DNA of 64,000 nt from CAYNRA01 sp046293395 (GTDB lineage: Bacteria > Bacteroidota > Bacteroidia > Cytophagales > Spirosomataceae): assembly GCA_046293395.1 (NCBI GenBank), contig JBKBOU010000003.1:682001-746000 (forward strand), in the 5' to 3' direction. How positions within the stretch are numbered: the first letter of the stretch is position 1; every line of letters starts with the position of its first letter. Positions 53,281-62,084 of this stretch are shown here, in pieces. The position numbers were made by a program, and so were the translations under genes. The notes under the pieces are model-generated. The model was not told where the DNA came from and searched no databases. It worked only from the letters and a program-made list of their open reading frames with translations.

Positions 53281-53919
53281 ATGAAAAACCCAGTTTTAAT
53301 TTTCGGTGGTGGTGTTTTAGGTAAATTGGCTATCGACATTTTCAATCAGAATGAAGTTCTTATCTACGGGATTTTAGATGATAACAAAGAATTACACGGT
53401 AAGGAGATAAGTGAAGTGACTGTCCTGGGTGAAACGGATGACGATGGTTTTTTAAAATTAATTGGACAAAAAACGGAGGCATTTGTAGCTATTTCGCACT
53501 TAGCTGATAGAAAAGCAATTGTAAAAATGCTTCTTGAAAAACGGAAGGTTATGCCTGTGAATGGCATTCATCCTCGTTCATATATTTCTGAGGAAGCGAC
53601 AATTGGTCATGGAAATCTAGTTGCTGCGGGTGTTGTTTTGAACTCCGGAGCGGTTATTGGCAATCATTGTATTTTACAAAGTAATTCAGTGATAGACCCT
53701 AACGTAGAAATGGCTGATTTTGTACATGTTGGTTCAGGAGCTATTATCAATTCAGGGGCTCAAATTGAAGAAGGAGTATTTATTGGCTCCGGTGCGATTA
53801 TCGTTAGTGGTATAAAAATTGGGAAAAACGCGCGAATTGGCGCTGGTTCTGTGGTAGTATCCGATGTAAAAGAGAAAGAAACTGTCTTTGGTAATCCTGC
53901 TGTAAGTATTAAAAAATGA
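53281..53919 (+). CDS. PglD/NeuD-type sugar acyltransferase
   Basis: From ATG 53281 it has 212 residues. An N-terminal Rossmann-like PglD domain (1-80, VLIFGGGVLGKLAIDIF) is followed by a left-handed beta-helix of hexapeptide repeats (about 95-205, e.g. IGHGNLVAAGVVLNSGAVIGNHC, VHVGSGAIINSGAQI and IGAGSVVVSDV). Such enzymes acetylate amino sugars for surface glycans. No sugar-biosynthesis gene is next to it; GDP-fucose and mannose genes lie within 6 kb. Confidence 0.9.
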   Translation: MKNPVLIFGGGVLGKLAIDIFNQNEVLIYGILDDNKELHGKEISEVTVLGETDDDGFLKLIGQKTEAFVAISHLADRKAIVKMLLEKRKVMPVNGIHPRSYISEEATIGHGNLVAAGVVLNSGAVIGNHCILQSNSVIDPNVEMADFVHVGSGAIINSGAQIEEGVFIGSGAIIVSGIKIGKNARIGAGSVVVSDVKEKETVFGNPAVSIKK

Positions 53920-53934
53920 TATTCACCAAAAGCA

Positions 53935-53973
53935 TAAAAAAAGCTCAATTCGATATGAACTGAGCTTTTTTTT
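53935..53973 (+). terminator. terminator after the PglD-like gene
   Basis: Stem AAAGCTCA / TGAGCTTT with one further mismatch inside, around a short loop, followed by a T run on the plus strand. Confidence 0.75.
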
Positions 53974-53987
53974 ATAAATAAGATGTT

Positions 53988-54230
53988 TCAAAGGACAGCT
54001 TCGGCAAGCACCAAAACTTTATTTTTGGATACTTCAACAACGCCACCATCTACAATCATCGACTTTTTTGTGCCCGCTTCCTCGTAAAACAAGTCACCTT
54101 TAGCTAATGTACTGACCATTGGCGCGTGGTCTTTTAATAATTGAAATTGACCTTGATTTCCTGGTAGGATTACGGAATCAACTTCACCTTCGAACACTTT
54201 TTTATCTGGAGTAATGATTTCTAAGCGCAT
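53988..54230 (-). CDS. atpC: F1F0 ATP synthase epsilon subunit
   Basis: This 80-residue protein is the beta-sandwich part only (LEIITPDKKVFEGEVDSVILPGNQGQFQLLKDHAPMVSTLAKG) with no C-terminal helical hairpin, the short form usual in Bacteroidota. It belongs to the rotor stalk of ATP synthase. It is the second gene of the atpDC pair, separated from atpD by a 52-bp gap that contains a hairpin. Confidence 0.95.
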   Translation of the reverse strand: MRLEIITPDKKVFEGEVDSVILPGNQGQFQLLKDHAPMVSTLAKGDLFYEEAGTKKSMIVDGGVVEVSKNKVLVLAEAVL

Positions 54231-54252
54231 ATTTATACTCTTTAACAGCGTG

Positions 54253-54278
54253 AAATCCCATCGATGAAGATGGGATTT
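54253..54278. repeat. hairpin between atpD and atpC
   Basis: 10-bp stem AAATCCCATC / GATGGGATTT around GATGAA. The T run lies on the plus-strand side, so it is not a classic terminator for atpD on the minus strand; it may be an mRNA processing or stability element. Confidence 0.7.
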
Positions 54279-54282
54279 TTTA

Positions 54283-55788
54283 TTATTTTGTTGCCTCAGC
54301 GATTAGTCTTTCACCTTTTGTAGCAGCATCTTCAATAGTACCAACCAAGTTAAATGCAGCTTCTGGTAGGTGGTCATATTGACCGTCCATGATTGCGTTA
54401 AACCCTTTGATTGTATCGTTGATATCTACAAGAACTCCTTTCAGACCTGTAAACTGCTCAGCAACGAAGAACGGTTGAGAAAGGAATCTTTGTACCCTTC
54501 TTGCTCTTGATACGATCAATTTATCTTCTTCAGAAAGCTCTTCCATACCTAAAATCGCAATAATGTCTTGCAATTCTTTGTATCTCTGTAGGATGTTTTT
54601 CACACGTTGTGCACAATCGTAGTGTGCTTTTCCAAGAACTTCTTCAGACAAAATACGAGAAGAAGAATCGAGCGGGTCAACGGCTGGATAAATACCTAAC
54701 TCGGCAATTTTACGGCTAAGTACCGTTGTTGCATCTAAGTGAGCAAACGTTGTAGCTGGAGCAGGGTCAGTTAAGTCATCGGCAGGTACATATACTGCTT
54801 GCACGGATGTAATTGAACCTCTTTTTGTCGAAGCAATTCTTTCTTGCATAAGACCCATTTCTGTTGCCAACGTTGGTTGGTAACCCACAGCTGACGGCAT
54901 ACGACCCAAGAGGGCGGATACTTCAGAACCTGCTTGTGTGAAACGGAAGATGTTATCGATAAAGAATAGGATATCACGTCCTTTTCCTTCTCCATCACCA
55001 TCACGGAAGTGTTCAGCGACGGTTAGACCAGAAAGTGCTACACGGGCACGAGCTCCTGGAGGCTCATTCATTTGTCCGAAAATAAATGTTGCTTGTGATT
55101 CTTTTAGCGCGTCTCTATCCACTACAGATAAATCCCATCCACCTTCTTCCATAGAGTGTTTGAATGCCTCTCCATATTTTACAATACCAGATTCAATCAT
55201 TTCACGAAGAAGGTCATTTCCTTCACGTGTACGCTCTCCAACACCTGCAAATACAGAAAGACCTGCATACGCTTTGGCGATATTGTTAATTAGTTCTTGG
55301 ATAAGTACTGTTTTACCTACACCAGCACCACCAAACAAACCAATTTTTCCACCTTTTACATAAGGTGCAAGAAGGTCAATAACTTTAATACCTGTGAAGA
55401 GAACCTCAGTAGCTGTTGCTAAATCTTCAAAGCGCGGAGCTGCTCTGTGAATAGACATTCCTTTTGTTTCAACAGCACCTAAACCATCGATTGCATCACC
55501 AACTACGTTAAACAAACGTCCTTTGATTTCCTCGCCGGTTGGCATAGTGATTGGAGAGCCCAAATGAACCGCATCCATTCCTCTTTGCAAACCATCTGTA
55601 CTATCCATTGCAATGGTACGTACGCGATCTTCACCAAGGTGTTGTTGACATTCAAGAATAACTTTTTGACCATTCAATTTAGTTACTGAGATAGCATCTA
55701 AAATTTCAGGTAGAGAAGCAGACTCTCCCTCGAAGCTAACGTCCACAACGGGCCCGATGATCTGCGAGATTTTACCAATATTTGCCAT
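54283..55788 (-). CDS. atpD: F1F0 ATP synthase beta subunit
   Basis: This 501-residue protein contains the P-loop GGAGVGKT (about 154-161), GERTREGNDL (about 187-196), LFFIDNIFRFTQAGSEVSALLGRMPSAVGYQPTL (about 260-293), and the C-terminal GVLVDINDTIKGF segment with the partner-binding residues. It is the catalytic subunit of ATP synthase. A TAATTTTG -7 box on the minus strand (55832-55839) with TTG -33 at 55859-55861 drives the pair. Confidence 0.98.
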   Translation of the reverse strand: MANIGKISQIIGPVVDVSFEGESASLPEILDAISVTKLNGQKVILECQQHLGEDRVRTIAMDSTDGLQRGMDAVHLGSPITMPTGEEIKGRLFNVVGDAIDGLGAVETKGMSIHRAAPRFEDLATATEVLFTGIKVIDLLAPYVKGGKIGLFGGAGVGKTVLIQELINNIAKAYAGLSVFAGVGERTREGNDLLREMIESGIVKYGEAFKHSMEEGGWDLSVVDRDALKESQATFIFGQMNEPPGARARVALSGLTVAEHFRDGDGEGKGRDILFFIDNIFRFTQAGSEVSALLGRMPSAVGYQPTLATEMGLMQERIASTKRGSITSVQAVYVPADDLTDPAPATTFAHLDATTVLSRKIAELGIYPAVDPLDSSSRILSEEVLGKAHYDCAQRVKNILQRYKELQDIIAILGMEELSEEDKLIVSRARRVQRFLSQPFFVAEQFTGLKGVLVDINDTIKGFNAIMDGQYDHLPEAAFNLVGTIEDAATKGERLIAEATK

Positions 55789-55831
55789 TAGATATGAAGT
55801 GATTTAGAAAATAATCGTAGTTTTTGGATTG

Positions 55832-55861
55832 CAAAATTATAACACATTCACTATAAAGCAA
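55832..55861 (-). promoter_or_regulatory. promoter of atpDC
   Basis: On the minus strand, -33 TTG at 55859-55861, 19-bp spacer and -7 box TAATTTTG at 55832-55839, 44 bp before the atpD ATG. Confidence 0.65.
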
Positions 55862-55995
55862 ATCTATATTGGATTTTTTTTAGAGAATAGTATAAATTCT
55901 GCCCTTTTTATTGTAGAATATATGGAATTTACATTTCTCTACACTTCTAAAAATTAATGCATTTGTCTATTTCTAGTGGTTTTATTCGCTTCCAT

Positions 55996-56946
55996 CTATT
56001 TTAATTCAAATACAATTTTGCCTTTTTCGTCGTATTCCCGGAGTACTTTCCCTTCACTTTCCTCCTCTGTATATTCTATTTCTCGTTTCCTTTTATTGCC
56101 TTGCGGATAATATTCAATCCACTTTCCTACACGTTTTCCATCTTGCATTTCTCCTTCTAACCAAAGTGTTCCTTCCGGGTGATATGCGTAGTACTTTCCC
56201 GTTTTTTGAGCAAACTTAACGGGAATTACTTCCTTTAATTTTATTTTAGTACTGTCATAATAGGATTTCTCTGACTCTTCCAAAAAACCTTCACGCCAAT
56301 ATTCCTTGTCTATAAGTATATTATTTCGGTCGTGTGTCAACCACCTGCCATCTTTTGCACCCAAATAATAACTCGCTTCTTGTACCAAAACTTCACCAAC
56401 ATATTCTTGGTAAGGGCCATGTAATAAAACGTATCTATTTCTATCTCTACCGATACCCGTTACAATTTTTTTTGTTTTGGTATCCATCCAATGTAACTCT
56501 CGAATATATGAATCAGGTGACTGAAATGTTTTTAATGTATAAAATTCGGTGTAACGAAAACGTGTTCCCGTGCCTTGTTTGATGATTTGCTTTGAAATCG
56601 GTATTCCTTTGTATTCTTTTCCATTAAAAACAGTCAGTGCTTCTTCCCCCTTTTCAATTGTTTTTTTTACTTTGTCTTTTGCCTTTTGCCCAATTCCAGG
56701 TATTGTTTCCTTAATAAATTTTTTAGCATCATCCACTGATTGAATATCTGTTTGTTCCCCGTTGACCTTAAAATTAGGTAAGTTCACATCAACAGGTAAA
56801 ACACTTTCTATTTTTTGCTCAATCGTCATTTTTTTTCGCTCTGCCCGAATTTCTTCCCTCGTTTTTGGCTTTGGGATAGTCGTTTGGCTATAAAGTCCTC
56901 CACTCTTTAAAAATAGAAGCACACATATAATTACTTTATTTTTCAT
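55996..56946 (-). CDS. secreted YwqK/MORN-repeat-like protein
   Basis: This 316-residue protein has a signal peptide (about 1-20, ending GLYSQ). The C-terminal third holds MORN/YwqK-type repeats (TLWLEGEMQDGKRVGKWIEYYPQGN, then KVLREYDEKGK), each with a G-K-W-x-x-Y pattern. The N-terminal two-thirds are unrecognised. The repeats suggest a surface or periplasmic beta-sheet scaffold. It is monocistronic between atpDC and the fucose gene. Confidence 0.7.
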   Translation of the reverse strand: MKNKVIICVLLFLKSGGLYSQTTIPKPKTREEIRAERKKMTIEQKIESVLPVDVNLPNFKVNGEQTDIQSVDDAKKFIKETIPGIGQKAKDKVKKTIEKGEEALTVFNGKEYKGIPISKQIIKQGTGTRFRYTEFYTLKTFQSPDSYIRELHWMDTKTKKIVTGIGRDRNRYVLLHGPYQEYVGEVLVQEASYYLGAKDGRWLTHDRNNILIDKEYWREGFLEESEKSYYDSTKIKLKEVIPVKFAQKTGKYYAYHPEGTLWLEGEMQDGKRVGKWIEYYPQGNKRKREIEYTEEESEGKVLREYDEKGKIVFELK

Positions 56947-57007
56947 TTTAGAATAAGGTATCGTAAATTCGCGTAATCTTTATAAAACGGCACAAATTAA
57001 CAAAAAA

Positions 57008-57949
57008 TTGGAAAAATCAGCCAAAATATACATTGCTGGCCACCGGGGAATGGTTGGGTCGGCTATACACAGAAAACTTTTATCCGAAGGTTATTCTCGT
57101 TTTGTCTTCCGTACTTCTTCTGAATTAGACCTGCGAAACCAAGAAGATGTCGCTCATTTTTTTGAAACAGAAAAACCAGATTATGTTTTCTTGGCTGCAG
57201 CTAAAGTAGGCGGTATTCATGCCAATAATACCTACAGAGCTGAGTTTATCTATGATAATATTCAGATTCAGAACAATATTATCCACCAATCCTACCTACA
57301 TGGCGTCAAAAAACTCCTGTTTTTGGGCTCTTCTTGTATTTATCCCAAACTAGCACCTCAACCATTGAAAGAAGAATATCTTTTGACTGGCACACTAGAA
57401 GAGACGAACGAGCCCTATGCTATCGCTAAAATTGCAGGCATAAAAATGTGTGAAGCATACAGAAGCCAATACGGTTGTAATTTTATTTCTGTGATGCCCA
57501 CCAACTTATTTGGCCCAAATGACAATTATGATTTGAATAACTCGCATGTTTTACCAGCACTTATTCGAAAATTTCATGAAGCGAAAATCAACCAATCTGC
57601 TTCGGTAGAAGTATGGGGTTCGGGTAAACCGATGCGTGAGTTTTTACATGCAGACGACCTTGCCTCTGCTTGTTATTTTCTTATGTTAAATTACCACGAC
57701 TCAACGCTTATAAATATTGGAACGGGTGTTGATGTAACCATCCGGGAATTATCTGAAACTATTCAAGAAGTGGTTGGTTTTAGCGGTGAAATTGTTTGGA
57801 ATACGAGCAAACCTGATGGTACGCCAAGAAAATTGATGGATGTATCCAAATTACGTGAGCTTGGTTGGGAAGCATCTATTTCTTTGAAGTCAGGTATCGA
57901 ACAAGTTTATACTGAATATGTTCAAAATGTAAACATTCGAGTACATTAA
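57008..57949 (+). CDS. GDP-L-fucose synthase
   Basis: This 313-residue SDR-fold enzyme has IYIAGHRGMVGSAI (7-20, cofactor loop), catalytic S109 in LGSSCIYP and YAIAK with Y137 and K141, and MPTNLFGPNDNYDL and GSGKPMREFLHADDLA typical of Fcl/WcaG. It converts GDP-4-keto-6-deoxymannose to GDP-L-fucose for surface polysaccharide. The start is TTG at 57008: the cofactor loop begins at residue 10 and the first in-frame ATG falls inside it. gmd is not adjacent. Confidence 0.94.
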   Translation: MEKSAKIYIAGHRGMVGSAIHRKLLSEGYSRFVFRTSSELDLRNQEDVAHFFETEKPDYVFLAAAKVGGIHANNTYRAEFIYDNIQIQNNIIHQSYLHGVKKLLFLGSSCIYPKLAPQPLKEEYLLTGTLEETNEPYAIAKIAGIKMCEAYRSQYGCNFISVMPTNLFGPNDNYDLNNSHVLPALIRKFHEAKINQSASVEVWGSGKPMREFLHADDLASACYFLMLNYHDSTLINIGTGVDVTIRELSETIQEVVGFSGEIVWNTSKPDGTPRKLMDVSKLRELGWEASISLKSGIEQVYTEYVQNVNIRVH

Positions 57950-57965
57950 TTTTGAACTTAATTTT

Positions 57966-58007
57966 ACAAAAAGAGGCGAAGTAATGCATTACTTCGCCTC
58001 TTTTTGT
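57966..58007. terminator. bidirectional terminator (perfect 42-bp palindrome)
   Basis: Arms 57966-57986 and 57987-58007 form an uninterrupted palindrome whose centre AATGCATT becomes the loop. It lies between the convergent GDP-fucose synthase and DUF2911 genes, with A/T runs at both ends. Confidence 0.88.
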
Positions 58008-58026
58008 ATTCAAAACTAAGAATAAC

Positions 58027-58524
58027 TTAGAATTTTGTATCCACAGATACGGATGTTTTATCCCATCCAATGGTAATTTTTTTGTCGTCTGTCGTAATGG
58101 TTAACTTTTCCATGACGGATGCTGTGTTTGTAGCCTTCACCTTGACTTCCGCGACATTATTCTTCTTGATATCATTGTATTTGTAGGCTCCCCATTGTCC
58201 TAATTCTGAGTTAAGAATGATTGTCCATTCGTTTTCTGAAGGAATCGTAAATAAGGAATACGTACCTGCTTTCACTTTTTTCCCACCAAAAGTAACATCA
58301 CTTTTAAACTGAACAGTCGTTGCTTCGTTGGCACCCGTTCTCCATACTTGACCGTAGGGAACTAGTTTTCCAAAAATTTCTCGGTCTTTTTTAGACGGTT
58401 GACCGTACGTAATGACTGTATTTTTACTTTCAGCAACAACTTTAGGGCTTGCTGGTGCTTTTTGTGCCATTGTGCTTGTTACAGCAAATACCACTGCAAA
58501 TAGGGTTACTAGGATACTTTTCAT
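58027..58524 (-). CDS. DUF2911 secreted protein
   Basis: The protein has 165 residues, with a signal peptide (1-20). The DUF2911 pattern is clear: KNTVITYGQPSKKDREIFGKLVPYGQVWRTGANEATTVQF (about 35-74), then KVKAGTYSLFTIPSENEWTIILNSELGQWGAY. Function is unknown; the family is widespread in Bacteroidota. It lies 35 bp downstream of the ABC ATPase gene on the same strand. Confidence 0.88.
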   Translation of the reverse strand: MKSILVTLFAVVFAVTSTMAQKAPASPKVVAESKNTVITYGQPSKKDREIFGKLVPYGQVWRTGANEATTVQFKSDVTFGGKKVKAGTYSLFTIPSENEWTIILNSELGQWGAYKYNDIKKNNVAEVKVKATNTASVMEKLTITTDDKKITIGWDKTSVSVDTKF

Positions 58525-58559
58525 TTTAGATTGTGTTATTTTATGTATAAACGATAAAT

Positions 58560-59336
58560 TTAGTTCGAAAGTTTTTTGTTCAGTTCCTCCGCCATCTTTT
58601 TGGGATTCGTCGGGTTTGGATTTTTAATATCTGACTCAATAAGTCCATCTCTCAAACGAATTATTCTATGTGCATAATTTGCAATATCTTCTTCGTGCGT
58701 TACCATGATAATGGTATTTCCTTTCGCATGAATTTCCTCAAATAAACCCATGATTTCGTAGGATGTACGAGTATCTAAGTTTCCCGTTGGCTCATCTGCT
58801 AGAAGAATACTTGGGTTATTCACTAAAGCACGGGCAACAGCTACCCTTTGTCTTTGTCCTCCTGATAATTCATTCGGTTTGTGCATGGAGCGTTCTCCTA
58901 AGCCAACACTTTGCAAAACTTGCTGCGCTCTTTCCGTCCGGTCTTTTTTATTGAATCCCGCATAAATGAGTGGTAATGCTACGTTTTCAAGCGAGCTTTG
59001 GCGGGGTAAAAGGTTAAATGTTTGGAATACAAATCCGATTTCTTTGTTTCTAACATCTGCTAATTCTCCCTCAGACATCGCACTCACATCTTTCTTATTC
59101 AATACGTATGTTCCAGAGGTTGGGGAATCTAAGCAACCGATGATATTCATTAAAGTCGATTTACCAGACCCTGAAGGTCCCATAAATGCAACATATTCAC
59201 CCTTTTCAATGGTTATGGAGATAGATTTTAAAGCATCTACCACTTCTGTACCCATTACGTATCTCTTTGAGATATTTTTCGTTTCAATTATTTTCACTTT
59301 TCTTTCTTTTAGGATAACAAACTTACTAACTTCCAT
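58560..59336 (-). CDS. ABC transporter ATP-binding protein (MacB/LolD group)
   Basis: This 258-residue ATPase has Walker A GPSGSGKS (53-60), signature LSGGQ (157-161) and Walker B ILLADEP (177-183), with D-loop NLD and H-loop VTHE. The wording GEYVAFMGPSGSGKSTLMNIIGCLD and TGNLDTRTSYEIM is typical of the MacB/LolD/FtsE-like group that powers lipoprotein or macrolide export through a FtsX-like permease. The first 13 residues may be non-coding, since a GTG lies at residue 14. No permease gene is adjacent. Confidence 0.93.
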   Translation of the reverse strand: MEVSKFVILKERKVKIIETKNISKRYVMGTEVVDALKSISITIEKGEYVAFMGPSGSGKSTLMNIIGCLDSPTSGTYVLNKKDVSAMSEGELADVRNKEIGFVFQTFNLLPRQSSLENVALPLIYAGFNKKDRTERAQQVLQSVGLGERSMHKPNELSGGQRQRVAVARALVNNPSILLADEPTGNLDTRTSYEIMGLFEEIHAKGNTIIMVTHEEDIANYAHRIIRLRDGLIESDIKNPNPTNPKKMAEELNKKLSN

Positions 59337-59421
59337 GTGGTTAGCTATCTAAATTTTACCAACGACACGAATACCAATGAAAGTGGCTGAAATCATATTT
59401 TAATGGATTCCTGTATGTTCC

Positions 59422-61938
59422 TTAATAGCTACCAAAATTTTCCTTCTTTTTCTTTATTTTTTGTCCAGATTCTTTTTGAAATACTTCTTCTTTGCCTAGC
59501 TTTTGCAAAGCTTGAATACCATCTTCTGCATACGCCAGTAAATTCATTTCGATACTTTTCTCCACGTATTTTTTCCACAAATCACTTTCATACGGATTAT
59601 CTTCCAATGCTGCCACCAACAGTCGGTACGCTGTATCTTGTCCAAATTTCGCTTGTGTTTTATCTATTAAATGGATAATCCAAGTTGGGTTATAGGGTGC
59701 TAATTGATATAAGGAATCTAACTGATTCTCATTTATAGAAGTCGTTTTTATCAAATTTTGCGCTCTTTTTTTCTGTTTTTCCCTGAAAGCCCGAAGCATT
59801 TCTGGACTAGTTTGCCATTTAGCTCCCCCAATGGCTTTTATTTCTCCTGAATTTACTTTGTAGTTTTCGAAAGCTGCTTCCTCCAGAAGTAAACCCAAAG
59901 CTACTGGACCAAACAGATTTTTCTCATCTTCCGCTACGCTATTCAATTGAAGAAGTTGCGCAATTCCCTCTGTTTTTTTTCCATTTTTATACGTATTCAT
60001 CGCTTCCAGAAATAGTAATTCAGCGGAAAATTGCTCATTTAATTGATTTTCAAGCATTTTTTTCATCAGCGCTGTTTCAATTTTATATGTATCCTTTCTA
60101 TTTGCTATCCGATTAAACACTACCGCGAAATCAAGCACATTCATTACTTCTTTTGGCTTATTTGTAGCTCTTTCAGTCGCCATTTTGGCATCTGACAAAA
60201 CATGTATCGCTGATAAATTAGGATGATTCATTTCTTTTACTTCTTTTTCGAGCTGTTTTGCAAGAGAATTTATTTTTTCTTTCTTTCCATTCTCAATCCA
60301 AAAAGCCAATTCATTCATTTGTTCAACAGCACATGTTTTACAGGACTCCAATGCTTTTGTTCTGTACAAAAAGCTACTATCCCGATTGTTCGATTTCTGA
60401 TACAAATTGGCTAGATACGTACTTATTTGATGCGAATTAGGATTTTTTACAACCCCATTTTGGAGATTAAACAACGCGTCAAAAAATAGATTTTCGTTTT
60501 CATACGTTTGTGTTAATGCTATGAAAGCGTGGGCAGAATTATTCTTTTTCAGCGCATTTTGGAGATAAAAAAGTGTAGAAGCATTATCTCCATATTTCTT
60601 GGCTAAAGTAGCCAACGTGTAATTCGCTTTGAAGTTATACAAATCAAAAGAAACACTTTTCTTTAGATACGACTCGGCAATACTTTCCTCTTTCTTTTCC
60701 AGATGGTAATCAGCCAATAAATTTTGTTGTGTAGCGATTAATTGATTGATGGAATATCCATTTTTAAAGGATAGGAAGAATAAAATCCCGAATATGGCTG
60801 CAATTTGCGGCAATATCCATTTTAGATGGATAGGTTTTTCCCAAACCTTATGAATAGGAAGCCCCTGTTGAATGAGTGAATAAAAGTTTGCTAACAAAAA
60901 AATGAGAAATGCGAGAGGAACGAGTAAATAGGAAATAGTAATAAACTCACGAATAAATTCACGATAACCATCATGTATGAGAAAGTCAGCATAGAAAGTA
61001 AGCGAATACGCGACTGCGATTCCACTCCAAAAGGCAATTTGTGTATTTCTTTGCCATTGATTAGACTGCAAAGTTGCCATGATGCATGAAATGACAAAAA
61101 GTACAATTGGCGTAAATATCTGTTGTTGGACTTCAATTAGTTTAATTTCTTGAGCATACAAAATGAAGACATTTACAAAATAAATACCAAAAATTAGAAA
61201 AATTTTAGGCCAATAGCTTTTCCCTTTTTCGATAGAAGTAGAGGATATTATCTTAATAAAATAGGAAAAAATTACATTAGCTATCAAAAACAAGAAAATT
61301 AAAACCAAAAAGACATAAAAATAAAATCCGTTTGCAATGATACTGGTTAAGTTTGATTCATTGATTTTGGCGAGAACGAGATATCCAATAACTAACAACA
61401 AAGTAATTATCAGCCAAATTTGTCTCGATATTGCCTTAATATTCGGGAATGAGTGAATTAAATAACCTGTAAAAGCGAGTGGGATAAATAAAAGCAAGAA
61501 AGAGCCACTTTGTGCCGTTTCAAAAATATTTTCCAACCTCATGGAGACCGTCCAAAAACTTAGAGTAGAAATATATACGTAAAATGCATATTTTGAACGA
61601 TAGTGGAGCGTAGCATATAAAATCCCTAGGACACCAAGTAATAAGAGAATAGCAACAAAAGTTGTAACAAAATTATTTCCAGTAATTTTTTGTGGATTGT
61701 AGTATTCGTTTACATAATAAACTGGTAATGAGACATCTATCTTATGTATATCATCCAGTTTAAATGGTTGAATTTTACTTGTGGTTTTCAATTCACTGAC
61801 AATATCCCAACCGATGCGATTATCTAAAGTACTTTCATTAAAATAAACTACAACACAAGAAATTACTAAAATAAAAATTCCTTTAACCAAGTACTTACGT
61901 AAGAAAGCGCTCATTATATCTATATTTAGGTATGACAT
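59422..61938 (-). CDS. multi-pass membrane protein with C-terminal TPR region
   Basis: Starting at ATG 61938 (MSYLNIDIMSAFLRKYL) it has 838 residues; a second ATG at 61914 is also possible, and a frame to 62070 would overlap the promoter. Residues 1-410 hold about 11 membrane helices in two groups. Residues 430-830 are helical tetratricopeptide-like (SFDLYNFKANYTLATLAKKYGDNASTLFYLQNALKK, YLANLYQKSNNRDSSFLYRTKALESC). No named family was recognised. It probably scaffolds an envelope complex. It lies between an orphan ABC ATPase gene and the divergent psd gene. Confidence 0.8.
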   Translation of the reverse strand: MSYLNIDIMSAFLRKYLVKGIFILVISCVVVYFNESTLDNRIGWDIVSELKTTSKIQPFKLDDIHKIDVSLPVYYVNEYYNPQKITGNNFVTTFVAILLLLGVLGILYATLHYRSKYAFYVYISTLSFWTVSMRLENIFETAQSGSFLLLFIPLAFTGYLIHSFPNIKAISRQIWLIITLLLVIGYLVLAKINESNLTSIIANGFYFYVFLVLIFLFLIANVIFSYFIKIISSTSIEKGKSYWPKIFLIFGIYFVNVFILYAQEIKLIEVQQQIFTPIVLFVISCIMATLQSNQWQRNTQIAFWSGIAVAYSLTFYADFLIHDGYREFIREFITISYLLVPLAFLIFLLANFYSLIQQGLPIHKVWEKPIHLKWILPQIAAIFGILFFLSFKNGYSINQLIATQQNLLADYHLEKKEESIAESYLKKSVSFDLYNFKANYTLATLAKKYGDNASTLFYLQNALKKNNSAHAFIALTQTYENENLFFDALFNLQNGVVKNPNSHQISTYLANLYQKSNNRDSSFLYRTKALESCKTCAVEQMNELAFWIENGKKEKINSLAKQLEKEVKEMNHPNLSAIHVLSDAKMATERATNKPKEVMNVLDFAVVFNRIANRKDTYKIETALMKKMLENQLNEQFSAELLFLEAMNTYKNGKKTEGIAQLLQLNSVAEDEKNLFGPVALGLLLEEAAFENYKVNSGEIKAIGGAKWQTSPEMLRAFREKQKKRAQNLIKTTSINENQLDSLYQLAPYNPTWIIHLIDKTQAKFGQDTAYRLLVAALEDNPYESDLWKKYVEKSIEMNLLAYAEDGIQALQKLGKEEVFQKESGQKIKKKKENFGSY

Positions 61939-61975
61939 TTTCTTCTTTTCACGTGAAACATATCCCGTTCTTGTA

Positions 61976-61983
61976 CAAATGTA
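61976..61983 (-). promoter_or_regulatory. -7 box of the membrane-TPR gene
   Basis: TACATTTG on the minus strand, 38 bp before the ATG at 61938. This placement rules out the longest frame, which starts at 62070. Confidence 0.6.
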
Positions 61984-62048
61984 GAAGCGAATATGTACAT
62001 TAAACTGTAAAAATAACGGAAGATTATCTGTAAAGGAGGCAATATCTT

Positions 62049-62056
62049 TATATTTG
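62049..62056 (+). promoter_or_regulatory. -7 box of psd
   Basis: TATATTTG, 29 bp before the psd ATG, in the divergent gap with the membrane-TPR gene. Confidence 0.6.
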
Positions 62057-62084
62057 TAGTCTGAAACCATAAACCCTCAATCGT

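Noticed and set aside
61939..62070. 44-residue N-terminal extension of the membrane-TPR protein
   Set aside because: It spans the divergent promoters of this gene and psd.
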